A stretch of 64,000 bases of DNA. Source: Gadus chalcogrammus. Its lineage: Eukaryota > Chordata > Actinopteri > Gadiformes > Gadidae. This document shows, one piece after another, positions 1 to 17,437 of this stretch. The position numbers were made by a program, and so were the translations under genes. How positions within the stretch are numbered: the first letter of the stretch is position 1; each line of letters starts with the position of its first letter. The DNA is taken from NCBI RefSeq assembly GCF_026213295.1, contig NC_079419.1, forward strand, positions 18,644,561 through 18,708,560, read 5' to 3'. The notes under the pieces are model-generated. The model was not told the DNA's origin and searched no databases. It saw only the letters and a program-made list of their open reading frames with translations.

Positions 1-298
1 AATACTAATTCTGAAATACTTAAAGTGGTATTGCATTGTACTTATAAAACGTGTACTTTATTGTAAGTGTATTGTAAGTTGTACGTATGTGTACTTAGAA
101 AAAGTATACTAAATAGCAAAGTAGAAGTGTATTTTAGTATACTTGCAGAAAGTTAATCTCAAGTTGTATTAGAGTGCCTTAGAAAAATTGCAAATTGGTG
201 GTCATTTAGTGTACTTATGTAAGTACACTTATTTTGAAGTCCTGTGTACTACACTATTAAAATGTTTTATTAAAGTGTACTTCATTTCCCCTCATTAG

Positions 299-8021
<7,723 letters not shown>

Positions 8022-8023
<2 letters not shown>

Positions 8024-8028
8024 ATAAA
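8022..8028 (+). terminator. Poly(A) signal overlapping the togaram2 stop codon, copy A
   Basis: The stop TGA (8021-8023) runs straight into AATAAA (8023-8028). Copy B has the same arrangement at 31881-31888. If used, the 3' UTR would be only tens of bases long. Confidence 0.55.
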
Positions 8029-8109
8029 AAATGACCTAAGGACGGGAACGAGAAGACTCACTGCTCTCTTTGCACTTTTACAGGTAGATTGTGTTTCACT
8101 TTAACAGGT

Positions 8110-8345
8110 ACAATTTTCCATTACAATTAGGGCATTTTATCCAAAGCGACTTACATCGGATAATACACACATTGACACACCGATGGCAGAGTCAACCATG
8201 CAAGGTGACCGCCAGCTTGTCGGGAGCAGTTAGGGTTGAGTGTCTTGCTCCGGGACACGTCAACACTCACAACAGCTAGGAGGAGCTGGGGATCGAACTA
8301 GCAACCTATTACGATACAACTGTTCTACCTCCTGAGCTAAGCCGA
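8110..8345 (-). mobile_element. tRNA-derived fish SINE, copy A
   Basis: Read on the minus strand, a Pol III A box (TTAGCTCAGGAGG, near 8341-8327) is followed by a B box (AGTTCGATCC, near 8300-8290). The unit ends in the tail GTCGCTTTGGATAAA, which is very common in fish genomes. The same copy lies in the duplicated segment at 31970-32225, so it predates the duplication. Family name not assigned. Confidence 0.7.
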
Positions 8346-8367
8346 TCCGAACAGGTAGCCTCTCAAA

Positions 8368-8892
8368 TAGGGATGTCCCGATCCAGCTTCTTGCACTTCT
8401 GATCCGATACCGATATTGTAGCTTTTAGCAACGGCCGATACCGATACCGGCCGATCCAAGCATGTATTAAAGATTAAAGATATTTACTTATTTTGTTGTA
8501 CTACTCATGTTGAAAAGGGTTTTACTCTTAAGAACAACTAGCCAACTTACACTGAATTGGCATCAGTGCTCTGTTCTTGAACAACAAGAGTGTAAACAAT
8601 ATAACATTATATATAAAAGCAACACACACAAAACCTGAGTAGAAAATAGTCAAATTACCACACACACACAGTGTGCGCTAGGTGTGCTGAACAACTCGGA
8701 CCGGATTTGGGGGGAAAAGCTGAACAAATCTGGAATGGATTACCTACATTGGTGCGCTCGAAAACACGGACCGGAGTTTTGAAAACAAACTGGATCGGGA
8801 TTTTCCCGTGCAGGCCGATCCGATATTGATATACATTTTTTTGCTAATATCGGCGGCCGATCCGATCCAAATATCGGATCGGGACATCCCTA
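8368..8892. mobile_element. Non-autonomous hAT-like element, only in copy A
   Basis: A 525-bp element with perfect 17-bp terminal inverted repeats, TAGGGATGTCCCGATCC and its complement. The 8-bp flanks, CTCTCAAA (8360-8367) and CTCTCAAT (8893-8900), match at seven of eight positions, as expected for a hAT target duplication. Copy B lacks it at the equivalent site near 32230. There is no long reading frame. Confidence 0.8.
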
Positions 8893-8917
8893 CTCTCAAT
8901 GCCTGTAATCAAAGCCT

Positions 8918-10440
8918 GGGGCCTCATTTATCAACCGTACTTACACACAGATTTGTGCGTAAAGAGGGCGTAAGATCATTGCCACGCAAAGTATGGAATT
9001 TACCAAAATGTACGAACAGAATCTAGTGGTAGAATAGCGATGTTACAAGTGCAAAGCAAAGCATTTAAGAGTGTCAACGTCTGCATTAAGCAATCGACAT
9101 CCACATATGTCCCATGTTTACTTTAATTAGAAAACATTAAATTACTCCTTTGTCTAATTTTAAACGGACAAATTACCTAATTGGTGTCAAACCTTATAAA
9201 AGACAGCTGTGAGAAATGTTTGAAATCTAGTGCAATGGCTTATCTTGCGTTATTGGAAGACTTGGCAACCATGCGCTCCGCAGGGAGCACGTCTTCAAAG
9301 ATTGTACTGATCTGCTTGGAGAGAGCACAGAGTGGCTTCTTAGCAGGTACCACTTCCCAAAGAATGTACTGCTGGATTTGTGTCGTGATTTAGGGCCAAT
9401 GTTGGCTCGAGACACGAGACTCACAAACGCAATCCCTGTGCATATCCAACTCCTTTCCACCCTGGGATTTTTAGCTACCGGCACATTTCAGCGTGAGGTT
9501 GGAGACATATCCGGCACTTCTCAGCCATCGATGAGTGGGACCATGCCGGCGGTGTTGGACGCAATTATTTCCCTGGCCCCAAACTACATCCAGTTCCCTT
9601 ACAGAGATCCCCAACAAGCCGAAATCAAACGGGGCTTTCACGCCATCGCCGGATTCCCAAACATAATTGGAGCCATAGATTGCACCCACATAGCCACAAA
9701 AGCACCGTCAACTAACGAATTTAACTATGTTAACAGAAAGGGGTTTCATTTTGTCAACGTGCAAATCGTTTGTGATGCAAATCTATCCTTGTTAAACGTT
9801 GTTGCGCGGTGGCCTGGAGGAACACACGACTCATTCATCATGCAGAACAGCTCTGTTGGTGTGAGTCTCCAAGAAAGCGCTGTGGAAGATGGCTGGCTCA
9901 TTGGTGAGTATTAGGCTACAACATGTTTAAAATAATATTGCTGGGTTGTGTACAGTTGTTTAAAAAGGTATCATCATTAGGTGATCAAGGTTACCCGCTG
10001 AAGCCATGGCTAATGACCCCCTTAACCAACCCGAGGACCCAGCAGGAAGTATAACCGGCGTATAACCGGGCCCATGCGCGCACGAGGGGCACCGTTGAGC
10101 GCGAAATAAGCCTGCTGAATTGAGGTTTTTTTCTTCTAAATGTCAAAATTTCAATAAAATGTTTGCAAACACAGTTTGTTTCTTGTACCTTCAATTTGAA
10201 TGTTAGGCAGCCCAGCTTGAGCGTCGGTGTCACCGTCCTGCCGGACAGAGCTGCGTCGCCAATGATGCTGGCAATTGGGTTGTCCACAGGGCTCCAGAGT
10301 GCGACCTACCTAATTTCTTAAGGTACGAGTTAAAATTGAATGAGGTCGCTCCGGTGCTACTTGCAGGAGGTGCTACCACAAATCTCTCCCGCGGTTGTGG
10401 TTGATAATAAAATCGTACTTTCTGGCTCATTCCTGCGAGT
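8918..10440. mobile_element. PIF/Harbinger element, copy A (internally deleted)
   Basis: The left end GGGGCCTCATTTATCAACC resembles fish Harbinger termini. The element holds a HARBI1-like transposase on plus and the decayed tail of the Myb/SANT-like partner on minus (about 10440-10140, including the frame NPIASIIGDAALSGRT). Compared with copy B, about 600 bp (33436-34034 there) are missing here at about 10119, removing the transposase end and part of the partner. No right terminal repeat was found. Confidence 0.7.
9235..10118 (+). pseudogene. HARBI1-like transposase, broken, copy A
   Basis: The DDE nuclease of PIF/Harbinger elements. Exon 1 runs 9235-9903 and exon 2 starts at 9981 (GT-AG intron 9904-9980). 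It begins MAYLALLEDLATMR, then needs a frame change near 9273 to continue as REHVFKDCTDLLGESTEWLL. The first catalytic Asp is in GAIDCTH, the second in GGTHDSF, and the Glu in RGTVER of exon 2. A TAA stop at 10052-10054 lies between. The frame change and the stop are shared with copy B (32551 onward), so the gene was dead before duplication. Here exon 2 is also truncated. Confidence 0.85.
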
Positions 10441-12010
10441 CCACCACTCTCTCTCGCTCCCAGCTGTCTCTGCCTGCCTGTCTGTCTGCACCTTTTACAG
10501 TCTATGTGTCAGGATTCTCGCATGGACTGATGTTTTTGTCTCCCCCTACCTGTTGGAGTGTGATAATTCTGGACTTTGTTTATGTTTGGAGCCATGTGTT
10601 GGTCATGTGTCCCGGGTGACACCCATGTCCTTATTTGGGCGACTTCCTGCCTTTTGTTTGTGCCCTCCATTTTCTCTGTCCACCTGTCCCTCATTTTGCA
10701 TTGATTGGTGGAGTATTTAAACGCTGCCCTTTCTGCTCACTTTGTCAGATCGTCACGTTAGGTACTGTTTGCTACCCGACTGCCACGTGAGTGCGACTAG
10801 CGTGAAGCTCTTTAAAGAGAGACTATAGTTTCTGTTCTTCCCAGTTTTGAGTGTGCATGTTTTGGGTGTGCATGTGAGAAAGGTTTTGGCTTTTAGTGTC
10901 TGGGTTGGTAATAACGGTTCTGATGATTTTTCTGATGGAAAAGTGGTCTTTTATTTCCATAATCTTTGTTCAGTGAACGCATAAACCCGTTTGTTAGTTA
11001 GCAGTTAAACAAAATGCGATCTCTTTTGTTTACAGTTACCAACGACCAACTGATGATTGGGGGTTCGATTCCCTTGTGATGCAAGGTTTTTTCTATCATT
11101 TTGGACTGCACACACATCGCGAGTGACGGATAGTCGCACAATGTACACACATCACTGTCTTTACAATATCTAGGCAACCGAAGTATAAAGATTGTCAAGT
11201 GGTTAACTCTTGAATCGCAGTACTTGTACTAAGACCTGATGGGTTAGTGGTCAGAGAACAACTCATTAACGCAGGGATAAGGGGTTCGATTCCTTAATGA
11301 AGCCAGCTTTTTTCTCTCATATTGGACTGGATGTTTGTATGCCATTTTGCGTAACTTGTAGTTTATGATGAAGAAATGTTACTGGGGTTAAGGTTAGGGT
11401 AACGGTAATAAGACAAAGTGTTTTTGCAACACAATATTTCTTACAATAACAAAGTCCAAAGTTTTGATGACTCCAGTAGGAAACTTAAGATACCTAGAGA
11501 AATGCGTGAGTGCTCACAAAACATCAACAAGTCAGCAGTGTGGTACAGGGTGATCATTTCTGATATACAGTACAAAAGCTGAAACTATTAGCCAGGAGTG
11601 GGAAAGATGCAGACGCAGACGTGGGAAGCAATAAGACGCACCAACACACAGTTGTCTGTTGCAAAATGGTTCAGAGTTTAATATAAATAGTTAGGGTTAG
11701 CTGGTATGGCGTTATCTGGTATAGCTATAGTCTAATGTTAGCTTAGTTCGTGTTGTTTCGTCATGTTAATCGCTAGAAATAGTAAGTCATTTGTAGAAAT
11801 ATAGCCTATCATCACAGACTGTAGGAATGTCACCCACCCTCCATCGCGTACGACACTGACGCTCGTAATCCTGTAGTGCAAGGGACTTCGTGCACAGATC
11901 CCTGAGACAAACGGCTACGCCCACACATGCAAACCCATAGCGAGTGACGTAGGACGTAAAGTCCCGCCCAGGTCGAAGTGGCGTCGATTTAGAGAGTCCC
12001 ACACGTGCAC
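10440..12010. mobile_element. Inverted-end element with tRNA-like boxes, copy A (left end replaced)
   Basis: Equivalent to 34424-35660 in copy B. The right inverted end (about 11912-12010) is present. At the left, 10507-10865 holds unrelated sequence where copy B has its inverted end, so this copy has lost its left terminus. No long reading frame lies between. Confidence 0.55.
11233..11305 (+). other. tRNA-like sequence with A and B boxes, probably a fossil
   Basis: An A box (TGGGTTAGTGG, 11240-11250) and a perfect B box (GGTTCGATTCC, 11283-11293) are 43 bases apart, as in a tRNA. The T-arm can pair (AAGGG with TCCTT), but the acceptor ends do not. A second B box lies at 11062-11072 without a good A box. 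In copy B the first B box has a C-to-T change (34939-34949). Most likely a tRNA-derived promoter module of a mobile element, not a working tRNA. Confidence 0.5.
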
Positions 12011-13385
12011 AGTCTTGCTGCGCACACAGTACGCTCAAAAAAGTAAACAAAGCAGATACAATATGAAGCGGACGATAGTCGATTATTTTAAGAAGAAAAA
12101 TGTGCCAGTGGAAACAAATGAGGCTGTTGTTGGTGGTGACGGAGAAGGGTTAGCAGAGATAGCGACAAGAATCTCAGATTCTTCTGAAGACGACAGTGAC
12201 AAGTTGGCGAAAAAGGCGGGGGGCAGTGGGGAGAAAAAAAAAAGTAGTTTTCAAGAACAATGGCTGGTGCAGTTCCCGTGGTTACGATATGAGGGACAAG
12301 CCATGGTGTGTGTGTGTGTGTGTGTGTACTGCAGGACATGTAGCCCGTCCGTTGCAGGCAGGACACATTTTGTAAATTGATCTACACAGTTCAGAGTGCA
12401 GTCATTAAAATTACACAATGAAAGCCAAAAGCACAAGACGTGCAGGAACCGCTGCATCACACGAAGCTCCCAGCCCCTCCCCACCTCATTTAATAGGATT
12501 GATGAGGGCAATCGCTCGGCGGAGAATGACGAAATGATCATCAAATTTAACACCGCCTACAACATCGCTAAAGAGGAACTCCCGTTCACAAAATTCAAAT
12601 CACAGATCATACTAATGAAGAAGAACGGACTGAACGTCAACCCCACATATTCCAACGACACTGCGTGTGCACAATTTGTGGGAGTTATAGCACAGTGATT
12701 TACAACCGGGGGTACGCGGACCCCTAGGGGTACGCGCAGGGCTGTAGTGGAGGGTAAACGCACGTAAACGCCGTTTACGCACCTCTGGAATTTAGGAAAT
12801 AGCGTTTACGCACCTCTAAATAGCGTTTACGCACCTCAAAGTTCCCTGTGCCTTGTATTCTGCCGTTGGAATAATCGGAAATAAATTCAGCATCATTTTA
12901 AAACACCTAAGACAAGGTTTCATATTGTTGAACAAATAAACGCTGTAATCTGAATCATTTTCATCTGCGCTGTAGGCCTATGCTATTATGGTCTGTGACC
13001 CTCCAATCAGTGCCTTGCGGCTGCGGCAGCGACACCAATCAGGATCCAGGAAAATATGTAAACAGGAAGTATGTAAACACATGGCCCTGCGCGTTGTGGA
13101 TTATCATGCCTGCCTACCTGTCATTAATTAGCCATGGATATCAGGCGATTTTTGAAGAGACCTTCGAGTGCTCCCACTCCAACAGATGCCCGAAAAAGGC
13201 CTCAAGTACAAAGTAAGACTGAAGATGATCAATTCACATGAGTTGTTTTTGTGATTTATAAATCAATTTTACTTGACGAACTATTAAGTGACTACGAGCA
13301 TTCAGATTGGCCAATGCGTAGTCATGCTATGCGTGTACTGCCCACGTCAAAATGAGTGAAAGTCAGTCAGAGTTTTACTATCCAT

Positions 13386-14645
13386 CAGGGCCGTGCAGAG
13401 ACCCTTTGAGGGGCAGGGGCTCAAATTCAAAAAAGGGCACATGTTTGTTCATGAACTCATCAGAAGTGGTTTGGTGTTGATATCTATAAAAACAATTAAG
13501 CTATTGCAAAATAAAAGCCTTGAATATGAATTAGCCTAACTATACACAATGTATACGTATTACTTTAATTTTTTTTTTAAATGTTTTTCTATTAAACACA
13601 GGGTGGTAGGAACTCCACAATGAGTTTATGAACACATCAGAAGTGGTTTGGTGTTTATCTATAAGAACAAGTGAGCTATTAAAAATAAAGCCTTAAATAT
13701 GGATGCAATACATGCACTGAAAACTTTTGCATTTTTTTAAAAACAATTAAAAGTTTTTCTTTAAAACAAGGGGTAGTGGGGACTACAAAACGAGTACCTA
13801 AACACATCAGAAGTGGTTTGATGTTGATAGGAATAATTTCAAGTGAGTTATTAAGAATTAAAAAAATGACGTTGCACTTTTTTGACGGTCCCTAAGCACT
13901 TGACGCTATTACAGATACAACCCCGGAAAATAGACGAATGTCGAATATAAAACCAATTTCACCCCGTTCTGCCAGAGACACTGAGACAGAGTAGACATGA
14001 AACGGATTTGGCCATGGCATGTGGCCAAGTAGTTACTACAGAGTATACAGATTAAATATAACGATGTATGCTTTCCCTTTGCAATTTCAAAAGGTTTCCC
14101 AGATAGGTTAGCTGTATAGCTAGCTGGTAGGCTATAGAAAATAAACCGAGTGGTAGCCACTTTCACAGGTCAGTTAAAACGATGCTAGTTGAAAAGCTTT
14201 TGCTGGCAAACATAGGCCTATACTTCAAAATGACACTACAAAACGAGATAACTGTTAGTTTATTTAGCATTATCAACTTTATGGTTTTGGAAACAACTGT
14301 CTGTGTCTGACTCTGTAGTGATCTTACCCTGCGTTGTACCGTCTCTTAAAACAACAAGCGCATCTTGCAGGCAGGCAAATTGTGAAAGGTCACGTTGATA
14401 GCCTATGACGTCACCCAGCGGCAGCAGCGCACTGAGCGCCGGTAAACGAGGCTACAAAGTACAAACTTTACTTCTGTATCATTACTTTTAGACATTTTTA
14501 TACTCGAATAATTGATTCACATGTTAATGTGTAATTTTACAAAGCATTGGAAATTTAAACGACCACTCAAAAGGGCACTTTGGTCCTTCAGAGGGAAAAG
14601 GGCAGGGGCTCGGGCACCCATAGCCCCCCCCTCTGCACGTGCCTG
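13386..14645. mobile_element. Innermost non-autonomous hAT-like element
   Basis: The ends CAGGGCCGTGCAGAG and CTCTGCACGTGCCTG form imperfect inverted repeats (13 of 15). They are flanked by perfect 8-bp direct repeats CTATCCAT (13378-13385 and 14646-14653). It is 1,260 bp and AT-rich, with internal near-repeats of the phrase AACACATCAGAAGTGGTTTG at about 13460, 13630 and 13800. No transposase is visible. Confidence 0.88.
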
Positions 14646-14934
14646 CTATCCATATTAAACTCCGGTTTCGGGTATCAACTTCGCTATAGCTTGGTCGCTA
14701 TGTTAAAGCCTCAATTTGGAGATGCGAGGTTGGCGGTTGCAGCCGTGGACTCCGCGGCTGAACCGTGGATCGGGCGGATGACGCGACAAAAAAATATATT
14801 TTAATTAAATTCGGGCGGTTGGCGGTTAAACCAATAAAAATATAAATATTTATAAATATTTGTATTTTATATATTATAAATATTTGTATTTTATTATTTA
14901 TTTTCTTTAAAGTTATTTTCCCAGCAAATGGCCT

Positions 14935-15361
14935 GTTCCCTAGAGGAGCAGTATGGGGAATCCAAGTAGAAACAACTTGCCCAAAGGTTCAGACTTGATG
15001 ACAGAAAAATTCTTGAAGGCTATAGGGATTTTAAGGATAACTCAAGCATCATTCCAGAAAACCTTGCACCACTCCTGAATATCGACCATCTCATTCCAGT
15101 TAGCACTGCTGAGTGTGAGAGGGGGTTCAGCTTAATGAGCATCATAGTGTGCCCCCTGAGATGCAGTCTGCACTTGGTCACAGTGTCGTCCTTGATGTTT
15201 ATTCAACTGAATGGCCCACCACTAAGCCACCACAAAGTTCAATCCAACACGTATGTGAAGTCCTGGCTGGTGAAGCACAGGGGAGCCATGAACTCCAGAA
15301 CACGCCCCTGCAAGGCAGGACCTGACGTGGAGGACAAGGAGGCCCTCTGGGTACTACTGTG
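14935..15361 (+). pseudogene. hAT transposase C-terminal fragment (KIAA1586-like)
   Basis: The reading frame contains the hAT dimerisation motif STAECERGFSLMSIIV, followed by LMFIQLNGPPLS and VKSWLVKHRG. It belongs to the 12737-15656 element. An in-frame stop lies upstream (near 14969), and no N-terminal domain is present. Confidence 0.75.
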
Positions 15362-15952
15362 AAAAGCATGCATACTAATACACACACATACACACATGCC
15401 ATAGATAGATAGTTCTTAATCTACACATACTTTTCTTTACTGTTGAAATTTGAATAACTTGAATAAACTACAAACACATTCATTGACTGTCATTGATTGA
15501 TTGAATATGACTTTAATTGATAACATAATGGAATATAGCCAGGCTAGCCTTACAGAGTCGCAACACTTTGCGTTGCGTTGCGTTGCGTTGTGTCGAAGTC
15601 GGTCTGATCAAAAAATTCATAGTTTACCCACCTCTAATTTGACCACTACAGCCCTGGGTACGCGTGAGTATTGCAGGGGGTACGCAGAAAGAGTATAAAT
15701 TAGCCTACAAAAATTACAAAAATTAGATTATGAATTTTAATAAGCCCATAAGTCTATTTTCGCATCCGCAATTAACAGTTCTTCCTCAGTGATTGTAAGA
15801 CTACAATGCACATCATGAAAAATGGCGACATCAGACCTATGCGTCAGACGTCTGTTGTTCACGTTTGCGCTTTTAAAAAAAAAGGTTCACGTTCTTGCTG
15901 CGGTTGCGCTTGAAGCTAGCTAACCAACGTTAACTGCAAACCGACTGTAAAC

Positions 15953-17437
15953 ATGGATGCATGGCTAGGCAGGAGTAAACGTCCAGCTACCGCTACTGCT
16001 ACCGTCGCCCCGGATGCGGGCACAGGGGAGCCAGGTGAAAAAATGAATAAAGAGACCACTACCAAACACCGGCAGTACAACGAGAAATACATTTTGTATG
16101 GATTTAATTGTACATCGTCTGATCCACCTCAGCCTCAGTGCTTTTTTTGCGGTGAGGTCCTGTCAAATAATTCAATGAAACCAGCCCATCTGCAGCGTCA
16201 CCAGAGCACCAAACACGCGGGAAATGTAGGTAAGACCGAGGACTTTTTCAAACGAAAAATGTCTGAATTCAAGTCAAGTCAGACTACACTAAAGAGAGCA
16301 GCAAATGTGTCAAGCAAAGCATTGGAGGCCTCCTATGCTGTGTCATTACTTGTTGTGGCTAAGTAAAAAAAAAACACATTCAATTGCCGAAGATCTGATT
16401 CTCCCTGCCGCTATACTTTTGGTTGAAATTATGCTGGACAAGAAAGCAGCAGATGCGCTGAAAACCGTTCCATTATCAAACAACACAGTCTGTCGTCGGA
16501 TCGATGATATCGCCACTAATATTGTTGAACAGGTGGTCAATAAAATGAACAGAGCAGGTCTGTTCGCTTTGCAGTTAGATGAAATGACGGATGTGAGTGG
16601 GGAGGCTCAGCTCTTGGCCTTTGTGCGCGAGTCGGACATACGTGAGCATTTTCTGTTTTGCAAGAAGCCCTGAGTGAGCCCTGAGTTAAGTGCTGTTATG
16701 GATGACGCAGTTAAGGTGCTTAATTACATTCAGTCCAGGCCTATGAATCACCGATTGTTTCAGAGTCTTTGTCAAGACAGCGGGGCAAAGCACGATCAGC
16801 TGCTGCTTCACACGGACGTTCGCTGGTTGTCTCTCGCGGCAAAACCCTACGGAGGCTTTTCGAATTTCGCATCGAGGTGTCTGCTTTCTTGAAAGAGCAC
16901 TTGCACCCCCTTGCGGTTGTTTTTGAGAACACAGGCTGGATTGCACGCCTTGCATATCTTGACGATGTCTTCTCCAAGCTGAATGAACTCAACTTGTCAC
17001 TTCAAGACAAGGACGCACACATACTTAACATGTATGACAAAGTGAATGGATTCATACATAAAGTCACCTTGTGGGAGAAGAAATGCAACAATGGAGATGT
17101 GAGCAGTTTTCCACTCGTTGTTACCCATCTTGCCACCACTGATGCTGAAAAAAATCCTTGAGTCAAAATCATCAGAACACATCTCTCCAAACTCCAAACT
17201 GACTTCAACCAGTACTTCCATGACATCGAAGAAAAGTCAGAGCAACTGGACTGGGTGAGGAACCCCTTCAGAGGGACTGAGAGCAGCAGCAGCCTTCCTG
17301 CCAGACTGCAGGAAAACCTGGTGGATTTGTCCTTTGATCGTATGCAAAAGATGGCACATGCTGAAAAGTCACTGACTGAGTTTTGGTGTGAAGTTGAAAA
17401 GGAAAATCCTGAGCTGGGGAAATGTGCATTAAATTAA
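15953..17437 (+). pseudogene. ZBED5/FAM200-like hAT transposase, internally deleted
   Basis: Starts MDAWLGRSKRPATATATV; a BED-type zinc finger follows (CFFCGEVLSN...HLQRHQSTKH). The frame is broken near 16366 and continues with hAT core sequence (LFALQLDEMTDVSGEAQLLA). At about 16672 a deletion joins FCKKP to a later segment (AVMDDAVKVLNYIQSRPMNH), removing much of the catalytic region. Further frame changes occur near 16845 and 17161. The C-terminal region ends with VNFSALTHIKTNQRNR just before 17521. Confidence 0.85.

Larger units (their letters stand above)
12737..15656 (+). mobile_element. Second-level nested hAT element with perfect 8-bp target duplication
   Basis: Terminal inverted repeats CAGGGCTGTAGTG / CACTACAGCCCTG are flanked on both sides by GGTACGCG (12729-12736 and 15657-15664). 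Removing it restores the CCTAGGGGTACGCG context of the ZBED5-like element. It keeps only the C-terminal part of its transposase (14935-15361) and contains another element at 13386-14645. Confidence 0.9.

Noticed and set aside
11233..11305. A functional tRNA gene
   Set aside because: The boxes are good but the acceptor stem does not pair, and the copy B version has a mutated B box.
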